In this document: piece after piece, positions 43,458 to 54,075 of the stretch
How the letters are laid out: each line of letters begins with the position of its first letter
Numbering within the stretch: the stretch's first letter is position 1
DNA from: Noviherbaspirillum saxi
GTDB taxonomy: Bacteria; Pseudomonadota; Gammaproteobacteria; Burkholderiales; Burkholderiaceae_D
Reading direction: 5' to 3'
DNA length: 64,000 nucleotides
Assembly: GCF_003591035.1 (NCBI RefSeq)
Contig: NZ_QYUO01000001.1
Span: 2,170,001 to 2,234,000 of the forward strand
The notes under the pieces: model-generated
Databases searched by the model: none
Seen by the model: only the letters and a program-made list of their open reading frames with translations
What the model was told of the DNA's origin: nothing
Position numbers and translations under genes: made by a program

Positions 43458-44594
43458 TTAGTTGTCGAGAACGATGCGCAGCATGCGGCGCAATGGTTCA
43501 GCCGCGCCCCACAGCAACTGGTCACCCACGGTGAACGCGGACAGATACTCACCGCCCATCTGCATCTTGCGCAGACGTCCAACCGGAATGGTCAGGCTGC
43601 CTGTCACTGCTGCCGGAGTCAGGTCTTTCATCGAGGCTTCACGGTTGTTCGGCACCACTTTAGCCCACTGATTGCTGGCGGCAAGCATGCCTTCGATTTC
43701 ATCCAGCGGCACATCTTTTTTCAGCTTGATGGTCAGCGCCTGCGAATGGCAGCGCATCGCGCCGATGCGCACGCAGAGGCCGTCGACAGGAATCGCGGCC
43801 TTCGCCGACGCACCGAAGCCTTCGCCGCGACCGAGAATCTTGTTGGTCTCTGCGCCGCCCTTCCACTCTTCGCGCGACACGCCGTTGCCAAGATCCTTGT
43901 CGATCCAAGGAATCAGGTTGCCGCCGAGCGGAACGCCAAACTGCTTGGTCTCGTCGGCGCTCATAGCATGCTGCTTGGCGAGCACCTTGCGGTCGATTTC
44001 AAGAATCGCGGATGCCGGATTGTCGAGCAAGGCCTTGACTTCGGCGTTGATCGAGCCGAACTGGGTCAGCAATTCGCGCATATGCTGCGCACCGCCGCCG
44101 GACGCTGCCTGATAAGTCATCGAAGTCATCCATTCGACCAGATCGTGATCGAACAAACCGCCCAGGCCCATCAGCATGCACGAGACCGTGCAATTGCCGC
44201 CGATATAGTTCTTCACGCCGCGCTTGAGCGCGTCCTTGATCACGTTCAGATTGACCGGATCGAGGATGATGATCGCATCATCCTTCATGCGCAGGGTCGA
44301 TGCCGCATCGATCCAGTAACCGTTCCAGCCGGCGCTGCGCAACTGCGGGAAAATCTCGGTCGTGTAGTCACCGCCCTGGCAGGTAATAATGATGTCGCAT
44401 TTTTTCAGTTCATCAATATTGTTTGCGTCTTTGAGTGTGGTTTCGTTTTTCGCCATTGCCGGGGCTTTGCCGCCAGCGTTGGAAGTCGAAAAGAATACCG
44501 GTTCGATATGAGCAAAATCGCCCTCTTCCTGCATGCGCTGCATCAGGACCGAGCCCACCATACCACGCCAACCCACCAGGCCTACTAACTTCAC
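43458..44594 (-). CDS. asd: Aspartate-semialdehyde dehydrogenase
   Basis: A 378-residue NADP-dependent enzyme that makes aspartate semialdehyde for lysine, threonine, methionine and diaminopimelate synthesis. The nucleotide fold is [18 protein letters not shown]; the active-site cysteine is in [16 protein letters not shown]; the gammaproteobacterial-type insertion pattern ([16 protein letters not shown]) is present. The start is GTG at 44594, with AGGGAG seven bases upstream. It lies 40 bases after leuB in the same direction, as in many Burkholderiales. Confidence 0.96.
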   Translation of the reverse strand: MKLVGLVGWRGMVGSVLMQRMQEEGDFAHIEPVFFSTSNAGGKAPAMAKNETTLKDANNIDELKKCDIIITCQGGDYTTEIFPQLRSAGWNGYWIDAASTLRMKDDAIIILDPVNLNVIKDALKRGVKNYIGGNCTVSCMLMGLGGLFDHDLVEWMTSMTYQAASGGGAQHMRELLTQFGSINAEVKALLDNPASAILEIDRKVLAKQHAMSADETKQFGVPLGGNLIPWIDKDLGNGVSREEWKGGAETNKILGRGEGFGASAKAAIPVDGLCVRIGAMRCHSQALTIKLKKDVPLDEIEGMLAASNQWAKVVPNNREASMKDLTPAAVTGSLTIPVGRLRKMQMGGEYLSAFTVGDQLLWGAAEPLRRMLRIVLDN

Positions 44595-44634
44595 AATTTT
44601 CTCCCTCAAGTGCCCATCAATAAAAGATAACTCA

Positions 44635-45705
44635 TTACCCTAATGCCTTTACCACGGCGTCGCCCATCTGTTGAGTGCCGACCTTGGTCGTGCCTTCCTC
44701 ATAGATGTCCGGTGTGCGCAATCCCTGCGCCAATACTTTCTTGACCGCGTTTTCGACACGGTCGGCCTGTTCCGCCTTGTTCAGCGAGAAGCGCAGCATC
44801 ATCGCAGCCGACAAAATAGTGGCCAGCGGATTGGCGACGCCCTTGCCGGCGATGTCCGGCGCCGACCCGTGCGACGGCTCGTACAAACCCTTGTTGTTTG
44901 CATCCAGCGACGCCGACGGCAACATGCCGATCGAGCCGGTCAGCATTGCTGCCGCATCGGACAGGATGTCGCCGAACATGTTGCCGGTGACAATCACGTC
45001 GAATTTCTTCGGCGCACGGACCAATTGCATCGCCGCGTTGTCGACATACATGTGGTCCAGTGTAACGTCCTGGTATTCCTTGTGCACGTCGGTGACGATG
45101 TCTTTCCAGAACTGAAAGGTTTCCAGTACGTTGGCCTTGTCGACACTCGTCAGACGCTTGTCGCGCTTGCGCGCCGCCTGAAATGCCACATGCGCAATAC
45201 GCCGGATTTCCGACTCCGCGTAGCGCATGGTGTCAAACCCTTCACGCTCGCCCTTGAACGCGCCATCCGGCGCAGTGCGTACGCCACGCGGCTGGCCGAA
45301 ATAGATATCACCCGTCAATTCGCGGATGATGAGGATGTCCAGGCCGGATACGATCTCGGGTTTGAGTGTGGATGCGCCTGCCAGTTCCGGATAAAGAATC
45401 GCCGGACGCAGGTTGGCGAACAGGTTCAGATTTTTACGCAAGCCGAGAATGGCCTGCTCGGGCCGCAGTGCACGGTCCAGCTTGTCATATTTCCAATCGC
45501 CGACCGAGCCGAACAATACCGCATCGGCTTGTTGGGCGAGCTTCAACGTGGCTTCCGGCAGCGGATGGCCATGCGCCTCGTAACCGGCGCCGCCCACCGG
45601 CGCGGTTTCCATCTCGAATTTTTCATCGAGTGTATTCAGGACGCGGACCGCCTGATCAATGATTTCGGGACCGATGCCGTCACCCGGCAGGATTGCAATT
45701 TTCAT
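44635..45705 (-). CDS. leuB: 3-isopropylmalate dehydrogenase
   Basis: A 356-residue NAD-dependent decarboxylating dehydrogenase of the leucine pathway. Marks are [20 protein letters not shown], the metal-binding [20 protein letters not shown], and the NAD loop [19 protein letters not shown]. It is the third gene of leuC-(ecn)-leuD-leuB, 32 bases after leuD. Confidence 0.97.
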   Translation of the reverse strand: MKIAILPGDGIGPEIIDQAVRVLNTLDEKFEMETAPVGGAGYEAHGHPLPEATLKLAQQADAVLFGSVGDWKYDKLDRALRPEQAILGLRKNLNLFANLRPAILYPELAGASTLKPEIVSGLDILIIRELTGDIYFGQPRGVRTAPDGAFKGEREGFDTMRYAESEIRRIAHVAFQAARKRDKRLTSVDKANVLETFQFWKDIVTDVHKEYQDVTLDHMYVDNAAMQLVRAPKKFDVIVTGNMFGDILSDAAAMLTGSIGMLPSASLDANNKGLYEPSHGSAPDIAGKGVANPLATILSAAMMLRFSLNKAEQADRVENAVKKVLAQGLRTPDIYEEGTTKVGTQQMGDAVVKALG

Positions 45706-45737
45706 TTGTCTTGTTGGATTGATTGATCGGGGGTCGC

Positions 45738-46385
45738 TCAGATGGTATTTGCCAGCCAGGGCTTTGCCGCAATATGCCGCTCTTCGAATGCATGGATCTT
45801 GTCCGCCTGCCGCAGTGTCAGGCCGATATCGTCAAGGCCGTTGAGCATGCAGTACTTGCGGAAGCCATCCACTTCAAACGCGTAGCTGGCGCTGCCGTTG
45901 GTCGTGCGGACCACCTGGTTTTCCAGGTCGACGACCAGGCGGAATCCCGGAAAGGCCTTGACTTCATTGAACAGCTGGTCAACCTGCATCTCGCTCAACA
46001 CGATGGGCAGTACGCCATTCTTGAAGCAGTTATTGAAGAAGATGTCGGCAAAGCTTGGCGCAATCACGGCGCGGAAGCCGTATTGCTCCAGTGCCCAGGG
46101 CGCATGTTCCCGCGACGAGCCACAACCGAAATTCTTGCGTGTCAGCAGGATGGACGCACCCTGGTAGCGCGGCTGGTTGAGCGTGAAATCCGGGTTGAGC
46201 GGCCGCTTCGAGTTATCCATGCCAGGCTCGCCATGGTCGAGATAACGCCACTCGTCGAACAGGTTGGGGCCGAAGCCGGAACGCTTGATTGATTTCAGAA
46301 ACTGCTTCGGAATGATGGCATCGGTATCGACATTTGCGCGATCCAGCGGTGCGACCAAACCATCGTGTACGGTAAATTTATCCAT
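45738..46385 (-). CDS. leuD: 3-isopropylmalate dehydratase small subunit
   Basis: A 215-residue swivel-domain subunit that with LeuC isomerises 2-isopropylmalate to 3-isopropylmalate. It begins [20 protein letters not shown] and has the key loop [19 protein letters not shown]. It is 63 bases downstream of the entericidin gene and 32 bases before leuB. Confidence 0.97.
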   Translation of the reverse strand: MDKFTVHDGLVAPLDRANVDTDAIIPKQFLKSIKRSGFGPNLFDEWRYLDHGEPGMDNSKRPLNPDFTLNQPRYQGASILLTRKNFGCGSSREHAPWALEQYGFRAVIAPSFADIFFNNCFKNGVLPIVLSEMQVDQLFNEVKAFPGFRLVVDLENQVVRTTNGSASYAFEVDGFRKYCMLNGLDDIGLTLRQADKIHAFEERHIAAKPWLANTI

Positions 46386-46448
46386 GATCTCTGACTTGTG
46401 GCCGCCGCCCTTGTGCAGGCTGGCGGCGCAACTTTCGACTTTTTTCGA

Positions 46449-46580
46449 CTATCGTTTAGCGGCGCTTTCAACGACTTCGCCAACCTTCTTCACATCCTTG
46501 CCGACACCTTGCACGGTGTTGCAGCCCATCAGGATGAATGCCGACAAGGCAGCGGCGAACAGCGTGAATTGTTTTTTCAT
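46449..46580 (-). CDS. Entericidin A/B family small lipoprotein
   Basis: A 43-residue lipoprotein. The signal MKKQFTLFAAALSAFILMGC ends in the lipobox, and the mature part NTVQGVGKDVKKVGEVVESA is the amphipathic helix typical of entericidins. GGGGAG lies just upstream of the ATG. It sits between leuC and leuD, an arrangement seen in Burkholderiales. Entericidins are membrane-associated antidote/toxin-like lipoproteins in enterics; the role here is not known. Confidence 0.88.
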   Translation of the reverse strand: MKKQFTLFAAALSAFILMGCNTVQGVGKDVKKVGEVVESAAKR

Positions 46581-46629
46581 TTTGACTCCCCGTAAGACCC
46601 GATATCTCTGGCGCTCATCTCTGACGCAA

Positions 46630-48033
46630 TCAGCGCAGTGCACGGATATCGACAAAGTGTCCGGCGATTCCGGCTGCGGCAGCCATCGCTGGCGACACCA
46701 GATGCGTACGTCCGCCCTGCCCCTGACGTCCTTCGAAATTGCGGTTCGACGTAGAGGCGCAGCGCTCGCCGGGCTCCAGCCGGTCAGCGTTCATTGCCAG
46801 ACACATCGAGCAGCCTGCTTCGCGCCATTCGAAACCGGCATCACGGAAAATCTTGTCCAGGCCTTCGCGTTCAGCCTGCTCTTTCACCAGTCCGGAACCC
46901 GGCACCACCATCGCAAGCTTGACGTTGGATGCGCGCTGCTTGCCGCGCACGACTGCAGCGGCCGCACGCAAGTCTTCAATGCGCGAGTTGGTGCACGAAC
47001 CGATAAAGACCTTGTCGATACGGATATCCGCCATCGCAGTATTCGGCTTGAGGTTCATGTAGACCAGCGCCTTTTCCATCGCGTCGCGCTTGACGGCATC
47101 TTTTTCCTTTTCAGGATCCGGTACGCGGTCATCGATAGCCACCACCATTTCAGGCGAAGTGCCCCAGGTGACTTGCGGCTTGATCTCGGCGGCGTTCAGC
47201 GTGACGACGAGGTCGAATTTCGCGCCGGGATCCGAATGCAGGGTGCGCCAGTAATCGACGGCGCGATCCCAGTGAGGCCCGACCGGCGACAGCGGCCGGG
47301 CCTTGACGTAATTGATGGTGGTGTCATCGACGCCGACCATGCCGGCGCGCGCGCCCGCTTCGATTGCCATGTTGCAGACCGTCATGCGGCCTTCCATCGA
47401 CAGCGAACGGATGGTAGAGCCGCCGAATTCGATCGCATAACCGGTGCCGCCAGCAGTCCCGATCTTGCCGATCACGGCCAGCACGATATCCTTGGCGGTG
47501 ACGCCGAAAGGCAGCGCACCATCGACCTGCACCAGCATGGCCTTGGATTTTTTCGCCAGCAACGTCTGGGTCGCCAGCACGTGTTCAACTTCCGATGTGC
47601 CGATGCCGTGCGCGAGGCAGCCGAATGCGCCATGCGTGGAGGTGTGCGAATCGCCGCAGACGACGGTCATGCCCGGCAGCGTCGCGCCCTGCTCCGGCCC
47701 GATCACATGCACGATTCCCTGGCGCTTGTCGCGCATGCTGAAATAGGTCAGGCCGTATTCCTTGGCATTGGCGTCGAGCGTCTCGACCTGCAGCCGGGAC
47801 ACCGGATCGGCAATGCCGTTGGCGCGATCGGTGGTCGGCACATTGTGGTCGGCGACGACCAGGTTGGCCGACACGCGCCACGGCTGGCGGCCGGCTAGCT
47901 TGAGACCTTCGAAAGCCTGCGGGCTGGTCACCTCATGCAGCAGGTGACGGTCGATGTAAAGAATGGCGGTGCCGTCTTCCTCGGTGTGAACGACGTGCGA
48001 TTCCCAGAGTTTGTCGTAGAGCGTTTGGGCCAT
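46630..48033 (-). CDS. leuC: 3-isopropylmalate dehydratase large subunit
   Basis: A 467-residue aconitase-family [4Fe-4S] enzyme. The three cluster cysteines are in [18 protein letters not shown] and [12 protein letters not shown]; the substrate loop is [19 protein letters not shown]. The start [15 protein letters not shown] at 48033 is the family start. It is the first gene of the leu row; the upstream gap holds the terminator of the M48 peptidase gene. Confidence 0.97.
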   Translation of the reverse strand: MAQTLYDKLWESHVVHTEEDGTAILYIDRHLLHEVTSPQAFEGLKLAGRQPWRVSANLVVADHNVPTTDRANGIADPVSRLQVETLDANAKEYGLTYFSMRDKRQGIVHVIGPEQGATLPGMTVVCGDSHTSTHGAFGCLAHGIGTSEVEHVLATQTLLAKKSKAMLVQVDGALPFGVTAKDIVLAVIGKIGTAGGTGYAIEFGGSTIRSLSMEGRMTVCNMAIEAGARAGMVGVDDTTINYVKARPLSPVGPHWDRAVDYWRTLHSDPGAKFDLVVTLNAAEIKPQVTWGTSPEMVVAIDDRVPDPEKEKDAVKRDAMEKALVYMNLKPNTAMADIRIDKVFIGSCTNSRIEDLRAAAAVVRGKQRASNVKLAMVVPGSGLVKEQAEREGLDKIFRDAGFEWREAGCSMCLAMNADRLEPGERCASTSNRNFEGRQGQGGRTHLVSPAMAAAAGIAGHFVDIRALR

Positions 48034-48133
48034 GTTGGAAAGCGTGCAGAGCAGCGCAAAACGGTGAAAATAGTCCTCGATTATGCCATAGTTGTGCAAC
48101 GCAAACCCACGCAGCGACGCCGTGCGCCCAATG

Positions 48134-48163
48134 AAAAATGCCTGCGACAGCAAGCCGCAGGCG
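48134..48163 (-). terminator. Intrinsic terminator after the M48 peptidase gene
   Basis: On the minus strand GCCTGCG and CGCAGGC form a 7-bp stem with a 9-base loop, followed by ATTTTT. It lies 30 bases after the stop codon and isolates the leuC operon from the aroC-side genes. Confidence 0.85.
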
Positions 48164-48192
48164 TTCTGTTGACATTGTTGCAAGCGTATTGG

Positions 48193-49029
48193 TCAGCGCG
48201 TTCTTTTTGCCTGTTCGTACAGGGGCATCACGCGCTGCGAATAGGCGGTGAGGTCGCTGAGGCGGTCGGATTGTGAAGGATGGGTGGACAGGAATTTCGG
48301 TGGCTGGCCGCCGCCGACCTGCCCCATTTTTTGCCAAAGCGTTATCGCGGCACGCGGATCGTAACCGGCGCGGGCGGCCAGTTCGATGCCGACACGGTCG
48401 GCCTCGGTCTCATGCTTGCGGGAGTTGGGCAGGCCGATCAGCCCCATATAGGCGTACTGCGCGCCTTGCTGTCCGATTTCACCAAGACCCAACAATGCCG
48501 CGCCGACGGAGATGAAACCTCCGGCAACCATCTGCTCGGAGGCCCGTTCACGCGCATGTTCGCGTAGTGCATGGGCAATTTCATGGCCCATAACCGCTGC
48601 AAGTTCGTCATCGGTAACCTGCAGTTTTTCGAGCAGGCCGGTGTAGACCGCCATTTTTCCACCAGGCATGCACCAGGCATTCACTTCGGGAGAGGTCAGT
48701 ACATTGACTTCCCAAGCCCAGTTGCGCGCATCCGGCCGGAAAGCAGCCACCTGCGAAATGATGCGTCCGGCCACCGCGCGCACGCGCGATACCTGCGCCG
48801 CGTTCCGGTTCAGCGTGCCCTTCTGCCCTTCCTGCGCGATCAACTGCCCGTATTGTTCCCGCGCCGCGTGCTCGATCGCTTCCGGCGCAACCGCCATTTT
48901 TTGTTCGCGATTGACACCCACGACGCCGCCCTGGGTTGTCTGCACGGTTTCGCATGCGATCAGCGTCATCAGGCTCGCGCCAAGCAATGCGCTTTTCAGC
49001 GCCATTCCCAATCGGGTATCCGGTTTCAT
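48193..49029 (-). CDS. M48 family metallopeptidase lipoprotein (LoiP/YcaL-like)
   Basis: A 278-residue zinc peptidase. The N-terminal signal ends in the lipobox LIAC, so it should be a periplasmic lipoprotein. The zinc site is AAVMGHEIAHALREHARER; the third ligand is in SRKHETEADRVGIELAARAG. The C-terminal ILSTHPSQS-like stretch (KFLSTHPSQSDRLSDL) is also typical. Homologues degrade misfolded envelope proteins. Its ATG overlaps the stop of the MFS gene (ATGA), so the two are co-translated. Confidence 0.92.
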   Translation of the reverse strand: MKPDTRLGMALKSALLGASLMTLIACETVQTTQGGVVGVNREQKMAVAPEAIEHAAREQYGQLIAQEGQKGTLNRNAAQVSRVRAVAGRIISQVAAFRPDARNWAWEVNVLTSPEVNAWCMPGGKMAVYTGLLEKLQVTDDELAAVMGHEIAHALREHARERASEQMVAGGFISVGAALLGLGEIGQQGAQYAYMGLIGLPNSRKHETEADRVGIELAARAGYDPRAAITLWQKMGQVGGGQPPKFLSTHPSQSDRLSDLTAYSQRVMPLYEQAKRTR

Positions 49030-50210
49030 TGTCTCTCCTCATTGTTTTGCCAGCGATAGGACAACACGGCGGCTACGGCACCGCCCAGCGAAAATATTGC
49101 CGCCACCAAATAGACTGCATGCGAGCCGAATGTATCCCAAAGACCGGTCAAAATCAGGCCTCCCAGGGTTCCGCCCAAACCATAGGAAATACTCGTGTAC
49201 AAGGCTTGCCCGCTGGCTTGCAGCGGACCGGCGAACCAGCGCTGCATGGTCACCACCGATGCCGAATGGTGCACCCCGAAAGTTGCAGCATGCAGCACCT
49301 GCGCGATCAGCAGCAGCACCAGCGACTCGGCACCAAATCCGATCATCAGAAATCTCACCACGGCGATCAACAGGCTGGCGATCATCAGCCGCCGCACACC
49401 GAAACGACGGAACAGCGGCGCCTGATAAAAGAAGAAAATAATCTCGACCACCACGCCCAGTGACCACATCAAGCCTATCACCGTATTGCTGTAACCGATT
49501 TGCGCCAGATACAGGGAATAGAAGACGTAAAGCGACGCATGGGCCGCAATCATCAAAAAAGTCGAAACAAAAAAGGCCAGCACTTCCCGCTTGCGCAGCA
49601 AGGCCATGACCGAAGGTGTTTCTTTTGCGTCGTCGGGATGCGCGGTTTCTTCCATCTTGAGGCTGGCCGCGAGCACCATCAGCAGCAATCCCAGCGCAAG
49701 CCATGGCAGCAAGCCAATGCCGTAGCGATCAAGAAAAGGACCGGCGATAGTCACGCTCAGGATGAAACCGACCGACCCCCACAGGCGCAGCCGGCCATAA
49801 TGCGTCAGGTCGCCGCGCATTTCGGACAGCATCAAGGCTTCGGACAATGGCCCTTGCGCGCTGGTGAACAGATTGACCGCAACCATGGCCAGAAACAGCT
49901 GGGCAAAGGTCTGGCCGATGAAGATGCCGATGAAAGCCGTGGCAGCCGCAATGGCCGTGATACGTAGCACCGTAACCCGTTGCTGGTGGCGGTCGGCCAC
50001 CCAGCCCCACAGATTGGGCCCGAAAATGCGCATGACCTGCATCAGCGACATGAGAATACCGATCTGGGCGGCGCTCAGTCCCTTTTCCGAAAAGTACAGG
50101 CTTGCATAGGGCGAAAATACGCCGACATAGCCGTAGTACGCAAAAAAGAAAAAAGCAAAGCCGAAGGACTGCCTTGGCCAGGAGGTAGGCTGCACGTGAC
50201 GATTTTTCAA
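49026..50210 (-). CDS. MFS transporter (MFS_1-like, HcaT/NupG relatives)
   Basis: A 394-residue inner-membrane transporter with 12 predicted helices. The opening (FAFFFFAYYGYVGVFSPYAS) and PNLWGWVADRHQQR between helices 2 and 3 match the HcaT/NupG-type group. The substrate is unknown. It sits 81 bases after aroC and overlaps the M48 gene, so the three probably share transcription. Confidence 0.87.
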   Translation of the reverse strand: MKNRHVQPTSWPRQSFGFAFFFFAYYGYVGVFSPYASLYFSEKGLSAAQIGILMSLMQVMRIFGPNLWGWVADRHQQRVTVLRITAIAAATAFIGIFIGQTFAQLFLAMVAVNLFTSAQGPLSEALMLSEMRGDLTHYGRLRLWGSVGFILSVTIAGPFLDRYGIGLLPWLALGLLLMVLAASLKMEETAHPDDAKETPSVMALLRKREVLAFFVSTFLMIAAHASLYVFYSLYLAQIGYSNTVIGLMWSLGVVVEIIFFFYQAPLFRRFGVRRLMIASLLIAVVRFLMIGFGAESLVLLLIAQVLHAATFGVHHSASVVTMQRWFAGPLQASGQALYTSISYGLGGTLGGLILTGLWDTFGSHAVYLVAAIFSLGGAVAAVLSYRWQNNEERQ

Positions 50211-50291
50211 GCTGATAGCGTAGCTGCACGAAGGAATCGCGCATATGGAGACTGGGCAGCGCCCCGTGCCGGGGACGCTCCCTCAACCGCC

Positions 50292-51392
50292 CTAACCGAT
50301 GTGCGATGCAATCTTCGGCGTATCGACATGCACGTCGCCGCACTGCGCGCGGTGACGCAATGCGTGATCCATCAGCACCAGCGCAAGCATGGCTTCCGCA
50401 ATCGGGGTCGCGCGGATACCGACGCAGGGATCGTGCCGCCCGAAGGTTTCGACATTGATGGGATTGCCGGCCTTGTCGATTGAATGGCGCGGCGTACGTA
50501 TGCTGGACGTCGGTTTGATCGCAATCGATACCGTGATGTCCTGCCCGGTCGAAATCCCGCCAAGAACACCGCCGGCGTTATTTGTCGCAAATCCTGCCGG
50601 CGTCAGTTCGTCACCATGCTCGGTGCCTTTTTGTGCGATGGAGCGGAAGCCCGCGCCGATTTCCACGCCCTTTACCGCGTTGATACCCATCATCGCAAAC
50701 GCAATATCGGCATCGAGCTTGTCATAAATCGGTTCGCCCAGCCCCACCGGGACATTGCGCGCCACCACGTCGATGCGCGCACCGCAGGAATCGCCGTCCT
50801 TGCGCAGCTGGTCCATGTATTCCTCGAGCTGCGGTATGACCGCGCCATTGGCGGCAAAGAACGGGTTGTTGGGCACGTGATCCCAGGACTCGAAAGGAAT
50901 CTCGATGCCGCCGAGCTGGCTCATGCAACCCAGGAATTCCGTGCCGTACTGCTGCTTCAACCATTTGCGCGCAATCGCTGCGGCGCCGACCACCGGTGCG
51001 GTCAGCCGTGCCGAAGATCGCCCCCCACCACGCGGATCGCGAATGCCGTACTTATGCCAGTACGTATAGTCGGCATGGCCGGGCCGGAAGGTATCGAGGA
51101 TGTTTCCGTAATCCTTGCTGCGCTGGTCCTCGTTGCGGATCAGCAGAGCGATCGGCGTGCCGGTTGTTTTGCCCTGATAGACACCCGACAGGATTTCAAC
51201 CGTGTCGGATTCCTGGCGTTGGGTCACATGACGTGAAGTCCCGGGTTTGCGACGGTCGAGTTCCGGCTGGATATCCGCCTCGGACAGTTCCATGCCCGGC
51301 GGGCATCCATCCACCACACAGCCAATCGCCGGGCCGTGCGATTCGCCAAAAGTGGTGACGGTGAAGAGAGTGCCAAATGTATTGCCGGACAT
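50292..51392 (-). CDS. aroC: Chorismate synthase
   Basis: A 366-residue FMN-dependent enzyme making chorismate from 5-enolpyruvylshikimate 3-phosphate. All three signatures are visible: [18 protein letters not shown] near the start, [20 protein letters not shown] in the middle, and the C-terminal [13 protein letters not shown] region. It supplies the tryptophan genes of the same window. The 384-base gap upstream (51393-51776) is shared with a divergent signalling gene. Confidence 0.97.
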   Translation of the reverse strand: MSGNTFGTLFTVTTFGESHGPAIGCVVDGCPPGMELSEADIQPELDRRKPGTSRHVTQRQESDTVEILSGVYQGKTTGTPIALLIRNEDQRSKDYGNILDTFRPGHADYTYWHKYGIRDPRGGGRSSARLTAPVVGAAAIARKWLKQQYGTEFLGCMSQLGGIEIPFESWDHVPNNPFFAANGAVIPQLEEYMDQLRKDGDSCGARIDVVARNVPVGLGEPIYDKLDADIAFAMMGINAVKGVEIGAGFRSIAQKGTEHGDELTPAGFATNNAGGVLGGISTGQDITVSIAIKPTSSIRTPRHSIDKAGNPINVETFGRHDPCVGIRATPIAEAMLALVLMDHALRHRAQCGDVHVDTPKIASHIG

Positions 51393-51776
51393 GATGGGAA
51401 AGAGATAGATGCGAAAGTATGGATTTTAGCTTATCGCTCTGACGATTCGTTGAAAAAGCAATACGTCGCGGCAATGCTGCCATGAAGTTGAAGCTTTGAC
51501 ATGCTATGGCAACCCCTCTGCCGTCGATTTGCGACATATAAGGGAATAGCTTGGTGTAATGCTATTAAACAATCATCTTGCGATTGCGCATCACTCAAAT
51601 ATCATGCAACATTCCTCAGAAGTTGAGTTCTGGTAAGTCTGACCGGCAAAAGCCGCTCGGCGTTTTTCGCAAACCGGCGACATCGGCAACAGTGGCCTTT
51701 TGAATATCGTATCTTTGTCCATGGATTTATCGACATACTGTTTCCAGGCAAGACATCCTGGATGCTGGAGAGAACG

Positions 51777-54020
51777 ATGAGCAGATCGGGTACGTCGACC
51801 GACGACGATCTCGTATTTCTGGAAGAAACGCCGGTCTTGCCTTTCGCGTCGCAGGTGCCCGACACCCGGAGCGTCTGGCGTGTGATGATCGTCGACGACG
51901 ATACCGATGTGCACTCCGCCACGACTTTTGCGCTGAGCAACCTGGAAATGCAGCACCGGCCGCTCGAATTCGTCCACGCGTATTCGGCTGGCGAGGCGCG
52001 CGAACTGCTTGCGCTGGAACGCGATATCGCGGTCATTCTGCTAGACGTGGTAATGGAGCAGGACGACGCCGGCCTGCAGCTGGTACGCCACATACGCGAA
52101 GTCCTGAAACTCAGCGAAGTCCGTATCATCCTGCGCACCGGCCAACCGGGCTATGCGCCCGAGATCGATGCCATCCGCGATTTCGACATCAACGATTACA
52201 AAACCAAATCCGAACTGACCCGCATCAAGCTGTACACCACAGTCACCGCCGCCATTCGTTCGTATGAGCAGATCTGTGCGATCAACGCCGGCCGGCGCGG
52301 TCTCGACAGGATAGTTCGTGCCACCACTGAACTGATGTCGCTGCACGGACTGGCCAACTTTGCGTCCGGCGTACTCGCGGAAGTCGCAAAACTGCTCGAC
52401 CTCGACCCCAACGGCTTGCTATGCACACAGGAGCATGACGTCGACCATGATTGCACACTATCTATCGTCGCCGCTTCCGGCAATTTTGCGAGCGTCGCGC
52501 AGGGCGATCGCCGGAACCTGTTCAACGCCCATGGCGGCGATCTGTTGCGACGCGCGCTCGCCGAACGCCGCAACATTTATGGCTCGGACTGCATCGCCCT
52601 TTATCTCGGAGGCAATGCCAATCGCGATTTTGCCGCGATACTCGACGTGCGGCGTCCGCTCTGCGAAATCGACCAGCGCCTCGCCGAAGTATTTTGCCGC
52701 AATATCGCGGTCGGTCTCGACAACGTGCTGCTGGTCACCAGGCTTGAAAATCATGCGTTCTACGATCCGCTGACGAAGCTGCCGAACCGTACACGCCTGC
52801 GCGAATTGATCGACGAAGCATTGACTGCGGCGACCCGGTGCGACGCGACCCTGGCGCTTGTCGACATTGATCATTTCTCCGAGACCAACGACGCGCTCGG
52901 ACACCAGTTCGGCGATCTGCTGCTACTGGGGGTCGCCGCGCGTTTGCAGACCCGGCTAGGCGGCCGGTTGACGGTCAGCCGTGTGGGCGGCGATACCTTT
53001 GGCGTCCTCGGCGATGCGGCACTGGTCAGTCCGGCCACGCTGCTGGAATTGTTCGAGAGTCCGTTCAATATCGATGGCCAGGAAATCCAGCTGTCGGCAA
53101 CCGCCGGCCTGGTCAGGCTCGTGGATTATGACGGCATAGGCGCTGATGCGCTGAAGGATGCCGATATCGCGCTCAAGCGGGCAAAGCTAATGCAGCGCGC
53201 CGGTCATCTTTTTTTCACGCGCAGCATGGGCGTCGATATCCGCGAACGGGTACGAATGATGCGTGCCCTGCGCACCGCCCTCGACGAAAAGGAATTGTTC
53301 GTCGTCTACCAGCCGCAGATCGATCTGGTCACCCGACGTCCGGTAGGAGCGGAAGCGCTGCTGCGCTGGAAGACCAAGGACGGCACATTCATCCCGCCGG
53401 ACCGCTTCATTCCGATCGCGGAATTTTCTGGCCTCATCATCGAAATCGGCGAGCAGGTTCTGCGCCTTGCCTGCCAGGAACTGGTTCGACTGCAGAGTCT
53501 CGGCTTCAGCGAATTCACCATGTCGGTGAACGTCTCTCAGGTGCAGTTCCGCCATCCGCGCTTCCTTGATATGCTGCGCGAAGTCTTGCGGGAAACGGGC
53601 GTGCCAGCCGCACGGATAGAACTTGAAATCACCGAGTCGATCGCCATGGAAGAGCCTGATGTGCTGATCGAACTGCTGCGGCAGATCAAGCAGACCGGCG
53701 TCAGTATCGCAATCGACGATTTCGGCACCGGCTTTTCCTCGCTCAGCTACCTGCAGCGGCTGCAGGCCGACCGTCTCAAGATCGATCGCCTGTTCGTGAC
53801 CGAAATCACCAGCTCGACGCGCGGCAGCAGTATTGCCGAAATGGTGATCCAGCTGGGCCGCAATCTTGGCATGTCCGTCGTTGCCGAAGGCGTCGAGGAC
53901 GAACGCCAGGCCAGCATACTGCAGGCACTCGGCTGCCCGCTTGCGCAAGGCTATCTGTTCGCGCGCCCCATGACGGTAGATCAACTGACCAGCTGGCTGA
54001 CGGACAACGGCGCGCGTTAG
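51777..54020 (+). CDS. REC-DUF3369-GGDEF-EAL response regulator phosphodiesterase
   Basis: A 747-residue protein. The receiver domain is at about residues 35-160, with acidic pocket VMIVDDDTD and phospho-acceptor Asp in AVILLDVVMEQ. DUF3369 follows (about 170-330, GFLGLHGLANFASG-type core). The GGDEF domain (about 340-480) has GGDTF in place of GGDEF, so cyclase activity is probably lost. The EAL domain (about 495-740) looks active: GAEALLRW, ELEITESIAM, AIDDFGTGFSSLSYL, VVAEGVED. It should degrade c-di-GMP when its receiver is phosphorylated. The ATG follows GGAGAG. A histidine kinase gene begins 55 bases downstream. Confidence 0.9.
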   Translation: MSRSGTSTDDDLVFLEETPVLPFASQVPDTRSVWRVMIVDDDTDVHSATTFALSNLEMQHRPLEFVHAYSAGEARELLALERDIAVILLDVVMEQDDAGLQLVRHIREVLKLSEVRIILRTGQPGYAPEIDAIRDFDINDYKTKSELTRIKLYTTVTAAIRSYEQICAINAGRRGLDRIVRATTELMSLHGLANFASGVLAEVAKLLDLDPNGLLCTQEHDVDHDCTLSIVAASGNFASVAQGDRRNLFNAHGGDLLRRALAERRNIYGSDCIALYLGGNANRDFAAILDVRRPLCEIDQRLAEVFCRNIAVGLDNVLLVTRLENHAFYDPLTKLPNRTRLRELIDEALTAATRCDATLALVDIDHFSETNDALGHQFGDLLLLGVAARLQTRLGGRLTVSRVGGDTFGVLGDAALVSPATLLELFESPFNIDGQEIQLSATAGLVRLVDYDGIGADALKDADIALKRAKLMQRAGHLFFTRSMGVDIRERVRMMRALRTALDEKELFVVYQPQIDLVTRRPVGAEALLRWKTKDGTFIPPDRFIPIAEFSGLIIEIGEQVLRLACQELVRLQSLGFSEFTMSVNVSQVQFRHPRFLDMLREVLRETGVPAARIELEITESIAMEEPDVLIELLRQIKQTGVSIAIDDFGTGFSSLSYLQRLQADRLKIDRLFVTEITSSTRGSSIAEMVIQLGRNLGMSVVAEGVEDERQASILQALGCPLAQGYLFARPMTVDQLTSWLTDNGAR

Positions 54021-54075
54021 CCGTACGGCTGTCCCGGCTATCCCTGCCGCGACCAGCGACCACTTTCCTTACTGG

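Noticed and set aside
43218..44588. 456-codon plus-strand open frame opposite asd
   Set aside because: It is antisense to a clear aspartate-semialdehyde dehydrogenase with all motifs; the translation is His/Arg-rich without recognisable domains. A typical shadow of a GC-rich gene.
44595..44634. Lysine riboswitch before asd
   Set aside because: The gap to leuB is only 40 bases, too short for that aptamer, and no conserved segments are visible.
46264..47898. 544-codon plus-strand open frame opposite leuC/leuD
   Set aside because: Antisense to leuC, ecn and leuD, with low-complexity His/Arg/Asp-rich translation and no ribosome site.
51393..51776. Small RNA or extra gene in the aroC divergent gap
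   Set aside because: Only a weak GCCG/CGGC stem with a two-base loop before TTTTT was seen, and no convincing promoter or open frame; the gap probably holds two divergent promoters.
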